A model generated the notes under the pieces. It did not search any database and was not told the origin of the DNA. It saw only the letters and a program-made list of their open reading frames with translations. Shown here in pieces: positions 46,300 through 58,000 of a stretch of DNA of 64,000 nucleotides; positions within the stretch are counted from its first letter, which is position 1; each line of letters opens with the position of its first letter. The stretch comes from Cotesia glomerata (taxonomy: Eukaryota > Arthropoda > Insecta > Hymenoptera > Braconidae): contig NC_058166.1 in the NCBI RefSeq assembly GCF_020080835.1, positions 12,983,043 to 13,047,042 of the forward strand. Direction: 5' to 3'. Both the position numbers and the translations under genes were made by a program.

Positions 46300-47146
46300 G
46301 GGGGCGTCCATTAATTACGTGAGGTGTTCTAGGGGGGGAGTGGATCATGCTAAATCTTACCAAATCTCACTTAGGGGGAAGGGGGGGATCTTAACAAATA
46401 TCACGTAATTTTTTCTCTAGCAGAAAACAGTGTAAAATTGCGTGAAAAAGTATTTCTATAATAAAATATGGCCAAATTTGACACAATAGTGTTTGTCGTA
46501 TTCGTCTGAACCCTGCAGAGCAGCAAAGTAGCGCTCGATTGTTTAATTTGATTATTGATCGATAGGATTCACTAATTTTTTAGGTATAGATTTCTTTAGA
46601 AATCTATCGGTGGTAGCCGGTCTCATGTCGTAATTTTAATACAATTTTGTCATAATATGTTTAATTATCTTCAATTTAAACTATTGTTCGTCGACTTTTA
46701 ATACTTTTTTCAATTTATTTCGTAGTTGAGAAAATTCAAAAATCAATAATAAATTAAATTTTAGCTTTTATCATCAAATGACTTTTATATGTAAAAATCC
46801 TATTTTTTTAGGTAGATGTCTTTAAATATCTATTTGCTGTAGTCAGTCTCATATCGTTATTTGCAAAAATATAATAAAAATAAATTTTAGGACATTGCGG
46901 CCTTTTAATAACGTGTTTTTCAATATTCAAACAAGAAATCTACCTATCCATGTCGGGTGTAGCCGAATGGCACTTTTTTTCTCAATAATCCAACCCGTTT
47001 ACAGCCAAAACATAAATTTTGAATAATCTCGCGTGAGATTAGGGGAGGGGGGAGGGAGTTGAGGAAAATCTTACGAAATCTTATCAAGGGGGGAGGGGGG
47101 GTTAAAAAATTCTCAAAAATGCCTCACGTAATTTATGGACGCCCCC
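46300..47146. mobile_element. PIF/Harbinger-like element with GGGGGCGTCC ends
   Basis: Inverted ends of about 25 bp (GGGGGCGTCCATTAATTACG at the left, one mismatch at the right) flanked by TTA on both sides (46297-46299, 47147-47149). A TTA duplication fits PIF/Harbinger. G-runs such as GGGGGGGAG recur inside both ends. No transposase; repeat R material is nested at 46580-46972. Confidence 0.65.
46580..46972. repeat. Repeat family R, fragments (copy 3), innermost of the nest
   Basis: TAGATTTCTTTAGAAATCTA with TCGGTGGTAGCCGGTCTCAT at 46588, a second diverged start at 46810 (TAGATGTCTTTAAATATCTA), and the family end CATGTCGGGTGTAGCCGAAT at about 46943. Heavily deleted relative to 41785-42700. 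Confidence 0.55.
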
Positions 47147-47378
47147 TTAAGAAATTAAATGTAATTATTGGAATACTACGTCATAACTTGAATAATTATT
47201 TTTCAACGTTAGTGCAACCACTGATTGTAACTGATTGTATTTTGTATAAAGTTTTAAAATGTTGCCAGTATAGAAAATTCAAATTTCAAGAAAAAATTCA
47301 AATTTAACACAATGTTTGGTGTAATTTTTACACCGAGTCATTTAAACACCACCGGGTCCAACAAATTTTTTACAGCGC

Positions 47379-48816
47379 GTGCAGTCTGATGGATGTTTAG
47401 CCTTACAACCGAGTTATGAGCCTAGTCTAGGGGATGTAGGAGAAATTTTTCCCTAAATTTTTGTATCCCTACTACTGTGCAATTAATTTTGTCGTCCCCA
47501 CATTCTTTATTACAAGCCTATTTCATTTTATCGTTGTAAACACGTAGTCATATGTTAATTTTTTTTTAATTAACAATCAATCAATTATTAAATAAGCAGT
47601 TTACTTAATTAATAATAAATTTAGTTTATAAATTTGACAGTTCTAACAGAGACTTATTCAAGGCTCTGGCACAAAATGCAAAAGAATAGTCAAGTGGGGG
47701 AAATTTTGTTTACTCGTTGACGGCCGAGTGAGGAGAAGAGGCTTATAAGGGGGCCACTTATGATTGTAATCGTTATCCAGGGTCACAACGCAAAACATAT
47801 TTTTCGCGAGATCGTTAACACGTGTAGAGCTACTCATGATAATAAATACTATTATTATATACGCAAAACAAATTATTTCTTCGCATCTACATGATAAGAT
47901 GCTTGATGATTTATTTATTGATTTTAATTTTTATCTTTTGTTTTCGAAGGCTAAATATCACTGCTACAATGATATCATAGGTTCTCAGTTAGCAGATTAA
48001 ATTATGAAAGCCGATAAATTATTGATTTTTTTTTTAATGAAAAAAATACATCGATAGTAATGAAAAATGTGAAGAAAAAAAAAACCTGATATAAGAATTG
48101 TTTGTTGCTTATTTTTTAATTTAAATAAATATTTGTTTGTTCTATTAATAATAATTTTATGGAATTGAAGATATTCTTGTCACAAAATATTAATAAGTAC
48201 TAACTAATAATAATAAATTTAAAGCGATAATAAATCTACTGCGTTTTTGTTACTTCCAAGGAAAACAATAAGATAAAAAATATATATAAACCGTATACGT
48301 AGCTAAGGCGTAGAATTGTGACTAATAAAATACCGTAAACACAATGACTAATTAGAGTTTTGTTGGAGTTTTATATGGTCAATTTGTAAGTTAATTTTTC
48401 CGGGAATAACTAAATTAAATCAAAATAATTCAATTGATTATCGACTTTCGAAGAATTTTCTAAAATATTTTAAAAGCGCTTCTGCCTAATTATGTATATA
48501 CTTGATATACTTATATAAGTCGCGATAGTGGATGGTGTTTATAAGAGATAACTTAAACGTAGTTTTTTTTTTGTCATTACGAGTATACATGGAATTCACA
48601 TTAGTACAGTACTACGAAAGTATTGGAAAATTTTAGGATAAAAGAAAAATTAAATGGTAGATTACACTAAAAATTTTTTCTTTTAATTTCTTGTAAAAAC
48701 TAGTACAAGTAAAAATCTTGAGAAAAAATTTTTAAGGATTCTTGAGACTAATGATTTTTTTTTTCTTAAACCAATATTTTCAAAAAAAAAATAAGAAAAA
48801 CAAAAAAATTTATTTA
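47379..48816. other. Intergenic DNA, no gene recognised
   Basis: AT-rich with no coding signal. From about 48666 ACACTAAAAATTTTTTC and AAGTAAAAATCTTGAG resemble the left part of a CACxxAAA/TCAAGA foldback that is then cut by the element at 48817. Confidence 0.4.
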
Positions 48817-48949
48817 AGGTAGTTGTCGTGGTTAAAATATATCATCAGAAAATTCTAAATTTTTGTATACTTCTTAAGGACATGATACAATTACCCTAAA
48901 AATTTTAAGTGGATTGACCACCTATAACCCGAGATCAATTCAATTAAAA

Positions 48950-49215
48950 TCAGATGTATTTTCCATACCATAGTTTTTTACATCTTAAAAACCTAATCTG
49001 TTAACAGTGAATGTTCATACTCATTACACTACGTTATAATAAAATTATCTTATTTAATATTTACAACTAACGAGATCTACAGCTCGTAGCCAGTTAGTAA
49101 AAATTACATTAAGTATTGATGTGTTGAATTATTTTTAAGTAATTTAAATACTTGTTAAAATTTTTGATATGTATTTTGTGTGAAATAATAAAATTTACTT
49201 TTCAAAAAAAAAATG
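48950..49215 (+). pseudogene. 266-bp retroposed mRNA 3' end
   Basis: Flanked by an exact 13-bp duplication AATTCAATTAAAA (48937-48949 and 49216-49228). The empty site, with a single AATTCAATTAAAA, exists in the other AGGTAGTTG copy near 37540. It ends with AATAAA (49187-49192), a 12-base gap and a run of ten A (49204-49213). Long target duplication, poly(A) signal and A tail are the marks of LINE-driven retroposition. The source gene is unknown; I see no ORF in it. Confidence 0.65.
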
Positions 49216-49246
49216 AATTCAATTAAAAATTGGATATTTAGCAGTG

Positions 49247-49439
49247 CACAGTAAAAAATTTTTCGTCATTGTTTAAAGTGTAAAAATGTTTGTGTAGAAT
49301 TTAACATTTCCGTGTATAAAATTTAACATTTTAGTATGTTGATTAAACACAACAGAGTGTTGATTCAACACAGATTGTGTAAAAAAAAGTCATCAACACA
49401 AATTTTTGTGTTAAATTTGACGAAAAATTTTTTACTGTG
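49247..49439. mobile_element. Foldback MITE with CACAGTAAAAAATTTTTCGTC ends
   Basis: Left end CACAGTAAAAAATTTTTCGT, right end its inverse, flanked by TG on both sides. The uninterrupted site is present in the AGGTAGTTG copy at about 37515. Internal TGTTAAATTTGA links it to the outer foldback at 46149-47378. Confidence 0.7.
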
Positions 49440-49787
49440 TGATTGCATACGCTCTATAAAATTCTGTACCAGTTTCTTAGTTATAAAAAAAACTAATTGT
49501 CAGAAACTTTAAAAAAACTGACTGTCTTTTAATGTATTTGTTGTGAGTTTAAAAAAAATAAAAAAAAATTTTGATCGTCTAATTATTTATAAATAACGGA
49601 TTAAAGTTCAACAATTTATAAAAAAGTATATATCTACGGAATCGGACAGAAACAACTGTATGGGTTGCATCTCCACGGGTACAGTCTTGAGTAAAAATTA
49701 TGGGTTACTTAGCTACAAGCTCATATAATTTTGCGGCGCGTATTTACTCTAATTTTTTGACAATATTGTACCATAACAACTACCTTA

Positions 49788-52384
49788 ATACATTTTTGCG
49801 GTTGTAATTTTTTCGCGGTATTCTTTCTAATTTTATTTACATAACTTTATAGTTTGATAATCATTTTTTTTTATTACAAGTACAAATGATTAAATGATAA
49901 TTGATCGATAAATAAAATAAAATTTAAAAAACTTTAACATTTTCTGTTAAAACAACTTAAAATTAACAACTAGAACATTTTTTTTTAATTTAACTTTTCA
50001 AAATTCTTAGCTTCCATGAAGAAATTTTTAGCTTTATAATTCATTACTAAACAAAAAAAAGTATTCAGAATATACATAAGGTAAAAGGTAAGGACCCAGT
50101 TACTGATATTGGCCTAAATGTTTGACATATGCAATTTTATTCCAATTAAAAAAATAAAATATTCTCAAAAAATCAATTATCTAAAAATTTATAATTCACA
50201 AATTGTATTTATTAAATTATTGGAGTTGGCTTTTTTTTTTAATTAAAATAAAATTGCAAGTATCAATAACTGGGTCTTTTACCTTATAATACTTACGAAC
50301 TATTCCTACTAATTTCAATTCAATCATTAGTTATTATGAAACTATTATAATTCTAAAATCACATAACTGTTTTAATTATATTAATTAATTTCATAATAAT
50401 GTCATATCGATACAAAATAATCATTACCTTCAAAATACTCTTCACTTAATTAAAATATATCATTAAATAAAACGAAAAATACGCCCTTGACCACTGAAGA
50501 TTATTTAATTATCTTAGATTATTATTCAATCATAATTATCAAATTTCCTCATCACAATAACAATAACAATTAAAGTTCACAGCGATAACAGCCACCTGTT
50601 TTCCTGTGGTGAACAATGAAATACTCTTATCAGATGTCACACTAGTTTATATTATATTAAAACTATTATACAATACTATGGAAAGTCTTCAAGTTTAAAC
50701 CAAAATTATTCTAAATTAAAACTCGAAAAAAATAGTCCAAAGACCTTACGCTAAAACACGAGCGATAATGAACACAAAATATATTCACTGATTATGACTA
50801 ATGTAATAAGTCAACTGATATGATCGTGCAGTGAATAAACACTCGTGTGTATAATGTACGAACAAAGACACCAGCAAATTTAATTTATAACTAGTAACAA
50901 TGTAATTCAAACTTTTTATTTTTTATTCACGGCCAGTTATTTTTCCATTGAAAAATATTACCTTTATTTTTCTACAATTATTTTAATTAAAAAAATTTAC
51001 AAGTAAAATAACTTAAAAATGTGAAGATAATTTGTACACACAACAGAAAGTCACCGGAGAATTTAAAAAATAAACAGATGATGTTAGTCCAGATCAACAC
51101 GAGAAACTGGATAATTCTTACAGTTTCTCCTTCTACTGAGTTATAACATATCGTTGGCTCTCGTTTGTTCTTATTCTTTTTTATCTTTCTCTCACTCTGC
51201 ATTTGACGGGTGTACTCGAGATTCAAGCTGATTAATTTCATTTATTTTATGAACCACCAATTGAATTCATTTTTGTTTTCATCTTTTACATTGCTCCATA
51301 TATATATTTTTAGCTTTATTTTTTGTTTTACATTCTTTCTTTTGAATTATACTCGCCGGTCCCGACGACCCACGTGGTCACAATCATTCAATTTTTAACA
51401 CTGGACAAAACTGTACAAGTAATTTTAAATTTCAAGCTGTAATTTAAGTCAATCATCAATAAATTATCTTCAAAATTGTCCCAGTTGTTTAAACAAAAGT
51501 TGTTTTCAGATTTTTTTGTAAAAAGTCACTTTGAAATTAATTTTTTAATTAGATTAATAAGTTTAAAAAATATTTTATCAATAAAAATTTTAATAAAATC
51601 CATTAAAAAAAAGAGACTCTCGTTCTCCTTGAGTTAAATGCACGCTCATTGGTAGCATATTTCGTAAGTCGCATTCCGCTGAGTTGTTACCGATTTCATG
51701 TATCCCATTTGTTCGCAGGTACTCACATTAAGTTTAACTGTTGATATATTTTAACCATTGTTAATTGAGTTATTATTATTTGTAACTCAGTTTTGTATTT
51801 AATCGTCGGTAGCGAAAGAATTTGATCGATTTTAGCCCGATTTCTTCCTCTTTTTCTTCTTCATGATTGAAAATTCACAAAGTAACTTGACATTGTTGTA
51901 AGAATAAAGATATTTAAGAATATTATCTTAGAATTTTTTTAAAGCTAAGTAAACAGTCGAAAGAAATGAGGTTGCCGACCGATGTGACCACTAACCGACA
52001 CTTTCGATCGCTGACTATACCAAGCAGCTAGCCTCTCTAACGTCTGTAAGAGAAAGTAAAAGAGGAAGAAGTATATCTTGCATAACGGTACTATCAATCG
52101 ATTCGTCACGTCAACCACTGATAGTTATTAATATACTTTTTGTTTTAATCGGGTGTTAAATAATCATAAAGCATAATTCTAATTTTAATTATCATTGTAA
52201 GTTATTAATTATTTCTGAATGGAATTTATTTGATATAAATAAATAATAAGATTAATATTTTTAATGAAAGTTTAAGATTGTAGTGACTGACTAGGCAATA
52301 AGAGTTTAAATATCTCCAAGAGATGTTTGAACTCAGGTAATTTCTGGTTTGGTGTAATGAGTTGTAATTTATCTTTTAGGGATA
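49788..52384. other. Intergenic DNA, no gene recognised
   Basis: Apart from the MITE at 50079-50284 I see AT-rich sequence. The stretches 51090-51400 and 51960-52130 are less AT-rich but give no defensible ORF or splice pattern. Confidence 0.4.
50079..50284. mobile_element. TA-flanked MITE with AGGTAAAAGG...GACCCAG ends
   Basis: Starts AGGTAAAAGGTAAGGACCCA, where an extra GGTAA is repeated, and ends AACTGGGTCTTTTACCT, flanked by TA (50077-50078, 50285-50286). 206 bp, non-coding; same terminus family as 13263, 32136 and 35511. Confidence 0.75.
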
Positions 52385-52706
52385 CATAAAGAAAAAAAAT
52401 TTTTTTTTTGAAAAAATGGGCATTGTTGTGACAAGAAATTAATTTATTGAAAATTCTATTTCTTAGATGAAGAAATCAAAATTTTTCTCACAGTAACGTT
52501 CTTGTTAAAAAAAATTTTTTAATTTGGAAAAAAACAATTTTAAATAGATAACTTGCGAATTTTCATCTAAAATAACAAGAAAGTTATATTGTGAGAAAAA
52601 TTTTTATTTCTTCAGCTAAGAAATAAAATCGTTGAAAATTTTCAATAAATTAATTTCTTGTCACAACAATGCCCATTTTTTCTAAAAGAAATTATTTCTA
52701 TCAGTG
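52385..52706. mobile_element. TA-flanked foldback MITE (CATAAAGAAA end)
   Basis: Flanked by TA at 52383-52384 and 52707-52708. Halves are inverse: GGGCATTGTTGTGACAAGAA at the left and TTCTTGTCACAACAATGCCC at the right. The interior is collinear with 27900-28219. The right end TTTCTATCAGTG also matches the end of the MITE at 40797-41067. Confidence 0.75.
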
Positions 52707-52708
52707 TA

Positions 52709-54523
52709 GAATATTTGAAATTTTGATTATTTATGATTAGATCCAGTAGGGACAAAAATATTTTTCAAAAATAGGTTACTTGTTTGAAATGTTGAATAAT
52801 TAATTTTTGGTAGACTGGATTTCAATATTATTTAAATATTTATTACTTCAATAAAGTATTTCATTTCCTCAAATTACTTGTCAGAAGCAATAATTTTTTT
52901 AATCTCTTGTAAGTGTATTAAGCTGCAACTAAGAAATTATATTATGAGATACAAGATAAGAATTTAGTAAAAATTTTACTGGTACTTGATAAAATAATAA
53001 AGAAAGATACTATTTTTAGCATTTACTTCAACAAAAATCTATAAAACGTTTGATCCTGCAGCTCATTCCTGAAATTTTTCTCCATGATGCTCAAAACGCT
53101 CGAAAATCTACATATTCGTAAATAATTGAGCTTTTAGAACTCTTGAGCAAAAAAAAATTGTAAAGTCAAAAATATGAATCGTGCAAGAAATTTAGAAGTT
53201 ATTTTAAAAAAAGATTTATTATCAGAATTTTTCGACTACGATATCTTGAAAAAGAATCAATTGGTTTTCAAAAATTAGAGCGAAATTATTAACTTATATA
53301 TCTAATATATAAAATGTTTTGTGGTCTACTTTAAAAATTAAGATCGATAACAGTCGATAACCTTAACCTTACGTGCTTAGGTAATTTATCACGTACGATG
53401 AGTTACTGACTATCGATATGTATCTTCAGACAAAACAATGAGTTTCAAAAACAAGACAGACTAATCCGCAGCTTACGTCTGAATCAACAGTAGTTAATTT
53501 ATTCCGGTCAGTTCTCGATTCCTACGCAAAAGATGTATTAGTCAATTTCAATTAAAATTCAGATAGCAGTTTCAACTTCTTTTCTCCATCGCTTTCATGA
53601 GATCACAAGTGCTCAATCAACGAATTTTCAGATCTGTTTGAATCAGTGGAAATCTTCAAGTTCGTGTTTAGCACATTGAAGATCAGTGCAATGCTCTTAT
53701 TACGAATATCGTGTTTCGGTAATAAACGCCACAGTAATCAATATAATACTAATTTACATGCTCTTTATACCATACCGTTGTTGCCGCTAGATTCTCCGTA
53801 AGCGAGGACACCGAAGCAGTTAAAAAAAAAAAAAAACTTGATTCTAAAGGAAAAATCTTGAAAGAATAAAATCATTTTTAAGGGTTTTTCTATGATAAAT
53901 TGAGACACAAAATTCATGATTGAAGTAAAATTTATTTAAGTGAAAATTGCCGACTCACAAATTTTTCTAATTATACCAAGAATATGAAGCTCTAAAAAGA
54001 TTTCCGTAGATCAAAAATTTTCCTCTTAAATAGAATTTTCAGTGTAAAAAACGCATAAACAATGAAATGAGACAAAAGCTTAAATACTATTTATTGACTT
54101 CAAATATAATATTGTAATTAATTACAATTATTTTATGCTCAGTTCATTGTCAAGTCATCTTTGATCCAAAATTTTGAATTTCACATGACATTCTTATTTG
54201 CATGGGTATATTTTAATTAAATATGTATTTTAATATAATTTAAATTGAACGCAGGAGAATAAAATATAAAATAATCAAAACAGGAACGACACATCTCAGG
54301 TGACTCGATGTTAATAAGAGACGTCGTCAGATTACAACTCTCGTCAGCACATTGTTTAGGCTAAAACCCGGTGACTCTTATTAAAGAGAGATTTCCGTTT
54401 CTTCATTGGTAAAGAGTTTTATTTTTCACCAACGATGCAATAGTGATTCTTGAAATTACTAAATTAAAATAGAATTATTAAAATTTTTTTTTTCATTCTT
54501 TCTGTTCTTAGGAATACACTTAT
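52709..54523. other. Intergenic DNA, no gene recognised
   Basis: AT-rich; a less AT-rich patch at 53340-53820 shows no coding pattern on either strand that I can support. Confidence 0.4.
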
Positions 54524-55572
54524 CCGAACAAAAACAGTTTCACTGTAAAAAAATCGCGCCAAGTCCACGTTCATAAGACTATTAAGAGAAAAAAAAATTT
54601 TTTTTTTCTTCACAAAAAGATATAAAATAAAAAAATTGAAAAATCCAAGTAACCGATATGATTGTATACGATTTTCGAAAATTAAAAAAAATTTTGTTGT
54701 AAATTTAAAAAATTAAAAAAAATTTTTTAACTTACTTGGTGTGCGTCATTGTGTATTTCAATTTTTGTGAAAGTCCTAGTTAATAAATTTTACGCATTTC
54801 ATTAAAAGTACAATATTTTGCAACCACTCACACCAATTACGTTCCAAATTTTTTTAATTTTTAAATTTACAACAAAATTTTTTTAATTTTCGAAAATCGT
54901 ATACAATTATATCGGTTACTAGGATTTTTCAATTTTTTATTTTATATCTTTTGTGAAGAAAAAAATTTTTTTCTCTTAATAGTCTTATGAACGTGGACTT
55001 GGCGCGATTTTTACAGTGAAACTGTTTTGTTCGGATTTTAGTATTTTTGTAATTATAATAAAATTTACAATTGGTACCAACTTAAGTATCGCGTTGGCTG
55101 CATTTTTTATAGCAAACTATCCCTTTGAAGCTACAGTTTATGTAAAAATAATTCAAGCGCACCCTGGCGGATGTAGATGCAAGCCTTGAAATATCTTTTT
55201 TCAACTGTAGTTTCCCATCTACTGGAGGATTACCATGTATTCTCGAATTATTTAGTCTGTGGCATGTCACTTTTTACATCGAAAAAAAGTCAGGATCTAA
55301 ATTTTTGCGTTGCTATAGTTTGTGCTGATTAAATTTAATAATTTCAAGCAGATTAATTGTTATGATCGACTATTATTAATTAATGTCAGTAAAATAAAGT
55401 ATGAATTACTGTTATAATATACAATTTAGAAAAAAAAAGTACCGTAGAATTAAATAAAATTTGCAACCTCAAAATATCGTCCTGCTTACAGTAAACACAG
55501 TCGGTAGTCTGGCGCTCCGTTTACAACGGATTTGAACGGAACTTGGCGCCAGATTCTACCGAATCTGTGGAT
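54524..55572 (+). mobile_element. Composite CGCGCCAAGT repeat, copy 3 (uninterrupted)
   Basis: 1049 bp from TCCGAACAAAAACAGTTTCA to CTACCGAATCTGTGGAT. The left half is a foldback (arms with TCGCGCCAAGTCCACGTTCA, then AAGACTATTAAGA), and the right half matches 36777-37312. Hairpins lie near both ends (CAGTTTCACTG; CAGATTC/GAATCTG). This copy gives the intact structure. Confidence 0.82.
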
Positions 55573-56105
55573 TGAATTTAAGTGGTTCATCCAATTCAAT
55601 TAATGCGATATTGTTGGTTCCAGACCAAACGCTGATATTTGATTGATGAAAAACAAACTCTACTCGACTCGTTTGAGTCATCGGCGATCATGTCGAATGC
55701 CTGAAAATTTCCGTATAAATTCTATTGTAATTTTCAAGATGGCTGCAGAAAACATTGAGTATTAGAATAATTCAATTAAACTATTTTTTACTTCTACATA
55801 TCGCTTAAATTGATATAATTACACGCCTCCCAATGCTCTATTACTGCAACAGTATAAGAAAGAAACATTTTGTTTCTACTTATTACTATTCTTTGTAATT
55901 ATTTTTTCTCCATTTATTGAAAAAAATAGACAGGCAAACTTTCATTTTCAAAATCGATTTTTTTTTTAACTCGTACCATTCCGCGCAGTAAGCACCTGTT
56001 AGAATCCATTCCTCGTCTATAATGGTCCCACTGCAACCTCTGAATAAATGATTGGATGAATGGATGGTGACGATGTAAGGCTAAGCATGCTGCTTGCTCT
56101 TTTTT
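55573..56105. other. Intergenic DNA, no gene recognised
   Basis: Moderately AT-rich with no coding pattern seen. Confidence 0.4.
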
Positions 56106-56760
<655 letters not shown>

Positions 56761-57055
56761 AATTCCCTTTTCGTGGGTCCCACCATAAGTAAGGTAACAT
56801 TGAAAGGCATCCCTCGATGCGTTACCCCAAACCAAAAATTGCCTCTGCGCTTTCGATTGTAGATGTTACCAGCTCCTATAACTTAAATAAGTTGGTCAAG
56901 ACAATACGGAACAGCCTCGGATAGGTGACGCACCCACGTTCGGTGGTCACCAAACTTTTCCGACCGTTCGACGGAGCGCCAGAATAGCCAACCGCGTTCC
57001 TCCGAACGAGCTGCTATCTGACGTTCCCGTTCATCGCCGACCCGCGAATCCGGGA

Positions 57056-57940
57056 TTGCGATCGCGTTCGTGTAAGCCCGCGAAAGTAATACGTATAAAA
57101 CAGCTAATGCCTCTAGCTACGCGACCCTGTTTAGTTAAACTCACGCGATTGAATTTAGAAGAGGTAAATGCAAGTAGAAGGGGGGTTTCAGAATCTTGCT
57201 TGCGAAGCATCGACCGGCAAAGATGCCTAGGGACGACCAAAAACACCCTCAGAGGGTCCGCAAACTCGGCAAACTTAGATGGGCTCGCGCCGGGCGTTAG
57301 ATCAAATCAAAAGTCTCCGCACGTGACCCGGGGAATGGGGGTTGAAGGTTTTCGAGTTTTGCATGCGAATTTGCGGAACGACAGAGCTGGGACTCTGGAG
57401 GCGAGTCAGTTGTGGGAGGAAAAACGTATTGATGTTCTCCTTCTACAAGAGCCATACGCAGCACATAGTAATAATAGTTTCAAAATACTTGGGTTCGGTT
57501 GCGGCATACAAGTGGCTGCCGAAACCAGGTCCAGGCCATATGCGGCCATTTGCTTAACAAATCCTAAATACCAATTGCTGGTTTTATTACAACTTAGTAC
57601 AACTCACTGCGTATACGCTCAGATCATGGGACCTGACACATCGTTCTTCGTAGTCTCGGCATATTTCCAGTATAAAGACGAAATAGACGTGCACTTGAAG
57701 CACTTAGAGAAGATGGTCCGAGCGCTGAGAGGGAAACGGGTATTAATATCAATGGACGCGAACGCGAAATCCGAGAGATCGGGATCCGAGATTGACGACG
57801 CGCGTGGCGAAAAGTTAGAGCAATTTATTGACGCACACGAGTTAGAGATAATCAACAACGCGAGCGAGGGTCCTACATTTGAATCAACTAACGGCACGTT
57901 TGACTCGAAGAGCTCAAAAACGTCGAAAATGCAATTTTAA
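57056..57940 (+). pseudogene. R1-clade LINE fragment: endonuclease domain of ORF2
   Basis: Encodes the apurinic-like endonuclease domain of an R1/TRAS/Waldo-type non-LTR retrotransposon; ORF2 probably starts at the Met near 57336. Motifs in order: VLHANLRNDRAGTLEASQLW, IDVLLLQEPY, RPYAAICL, FFVVSAYFQYKDEI, ALRGKRVLISMDANAKS, and PTFESTNGTFDS, where the family usually continues SNIDVTL. Here the frame runs into unrelated residues and stops, so the domain is cut just before its last catalytic motif, and the reverse transcriptase is absent. The upstream part of the ORF (57056-57335) is GC-rich and may be the ORF1 end. Composition is clearly richer in G+C than the neighbourhood, consistent with a fairly recent element. 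Loss of the 3' side, not the 5' side, implies a later deletion. Confidence 0.75.
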
Positions 57941-58000
57941 GCGCCCAGGTATGGCATTAACGGGAAGTTGCAGAGATGGCCTTCAGGGTCAACCGTTTTC

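Larger units (their letters stand above)
46149..47378. mobile_element. CACAGTAAAAAATT foldback, outermost of three nested elements
   Basis: Left arm CACAGTAAAAAATTTTTTTA, then AATTACACCAAATATCGTGT and TAAATTTGA. The right arm is its inverse, ending TTTTTTACAGCG. The same family occurs at 49247-49439. Its centre is filled by the GGGGGCGTCC element at 46300-47146. Confidence 0.6.
48817..49785. mobile_element. AGGTAGTTG element, copy 2, carrying two insertions
   Basis: AGGTAGTTGTCGTGGT at the left and ACCATAACAACTACCT at the right, TA on both sides (48815-48816, 49786-49787). Homologous to 34916-37674 in inverted orientation. It contains a 266-bp retroposed segment (48950-49215) and a foldback MITE (49247-49439), neither of which is in the other copy. 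Confidence 0.78.
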
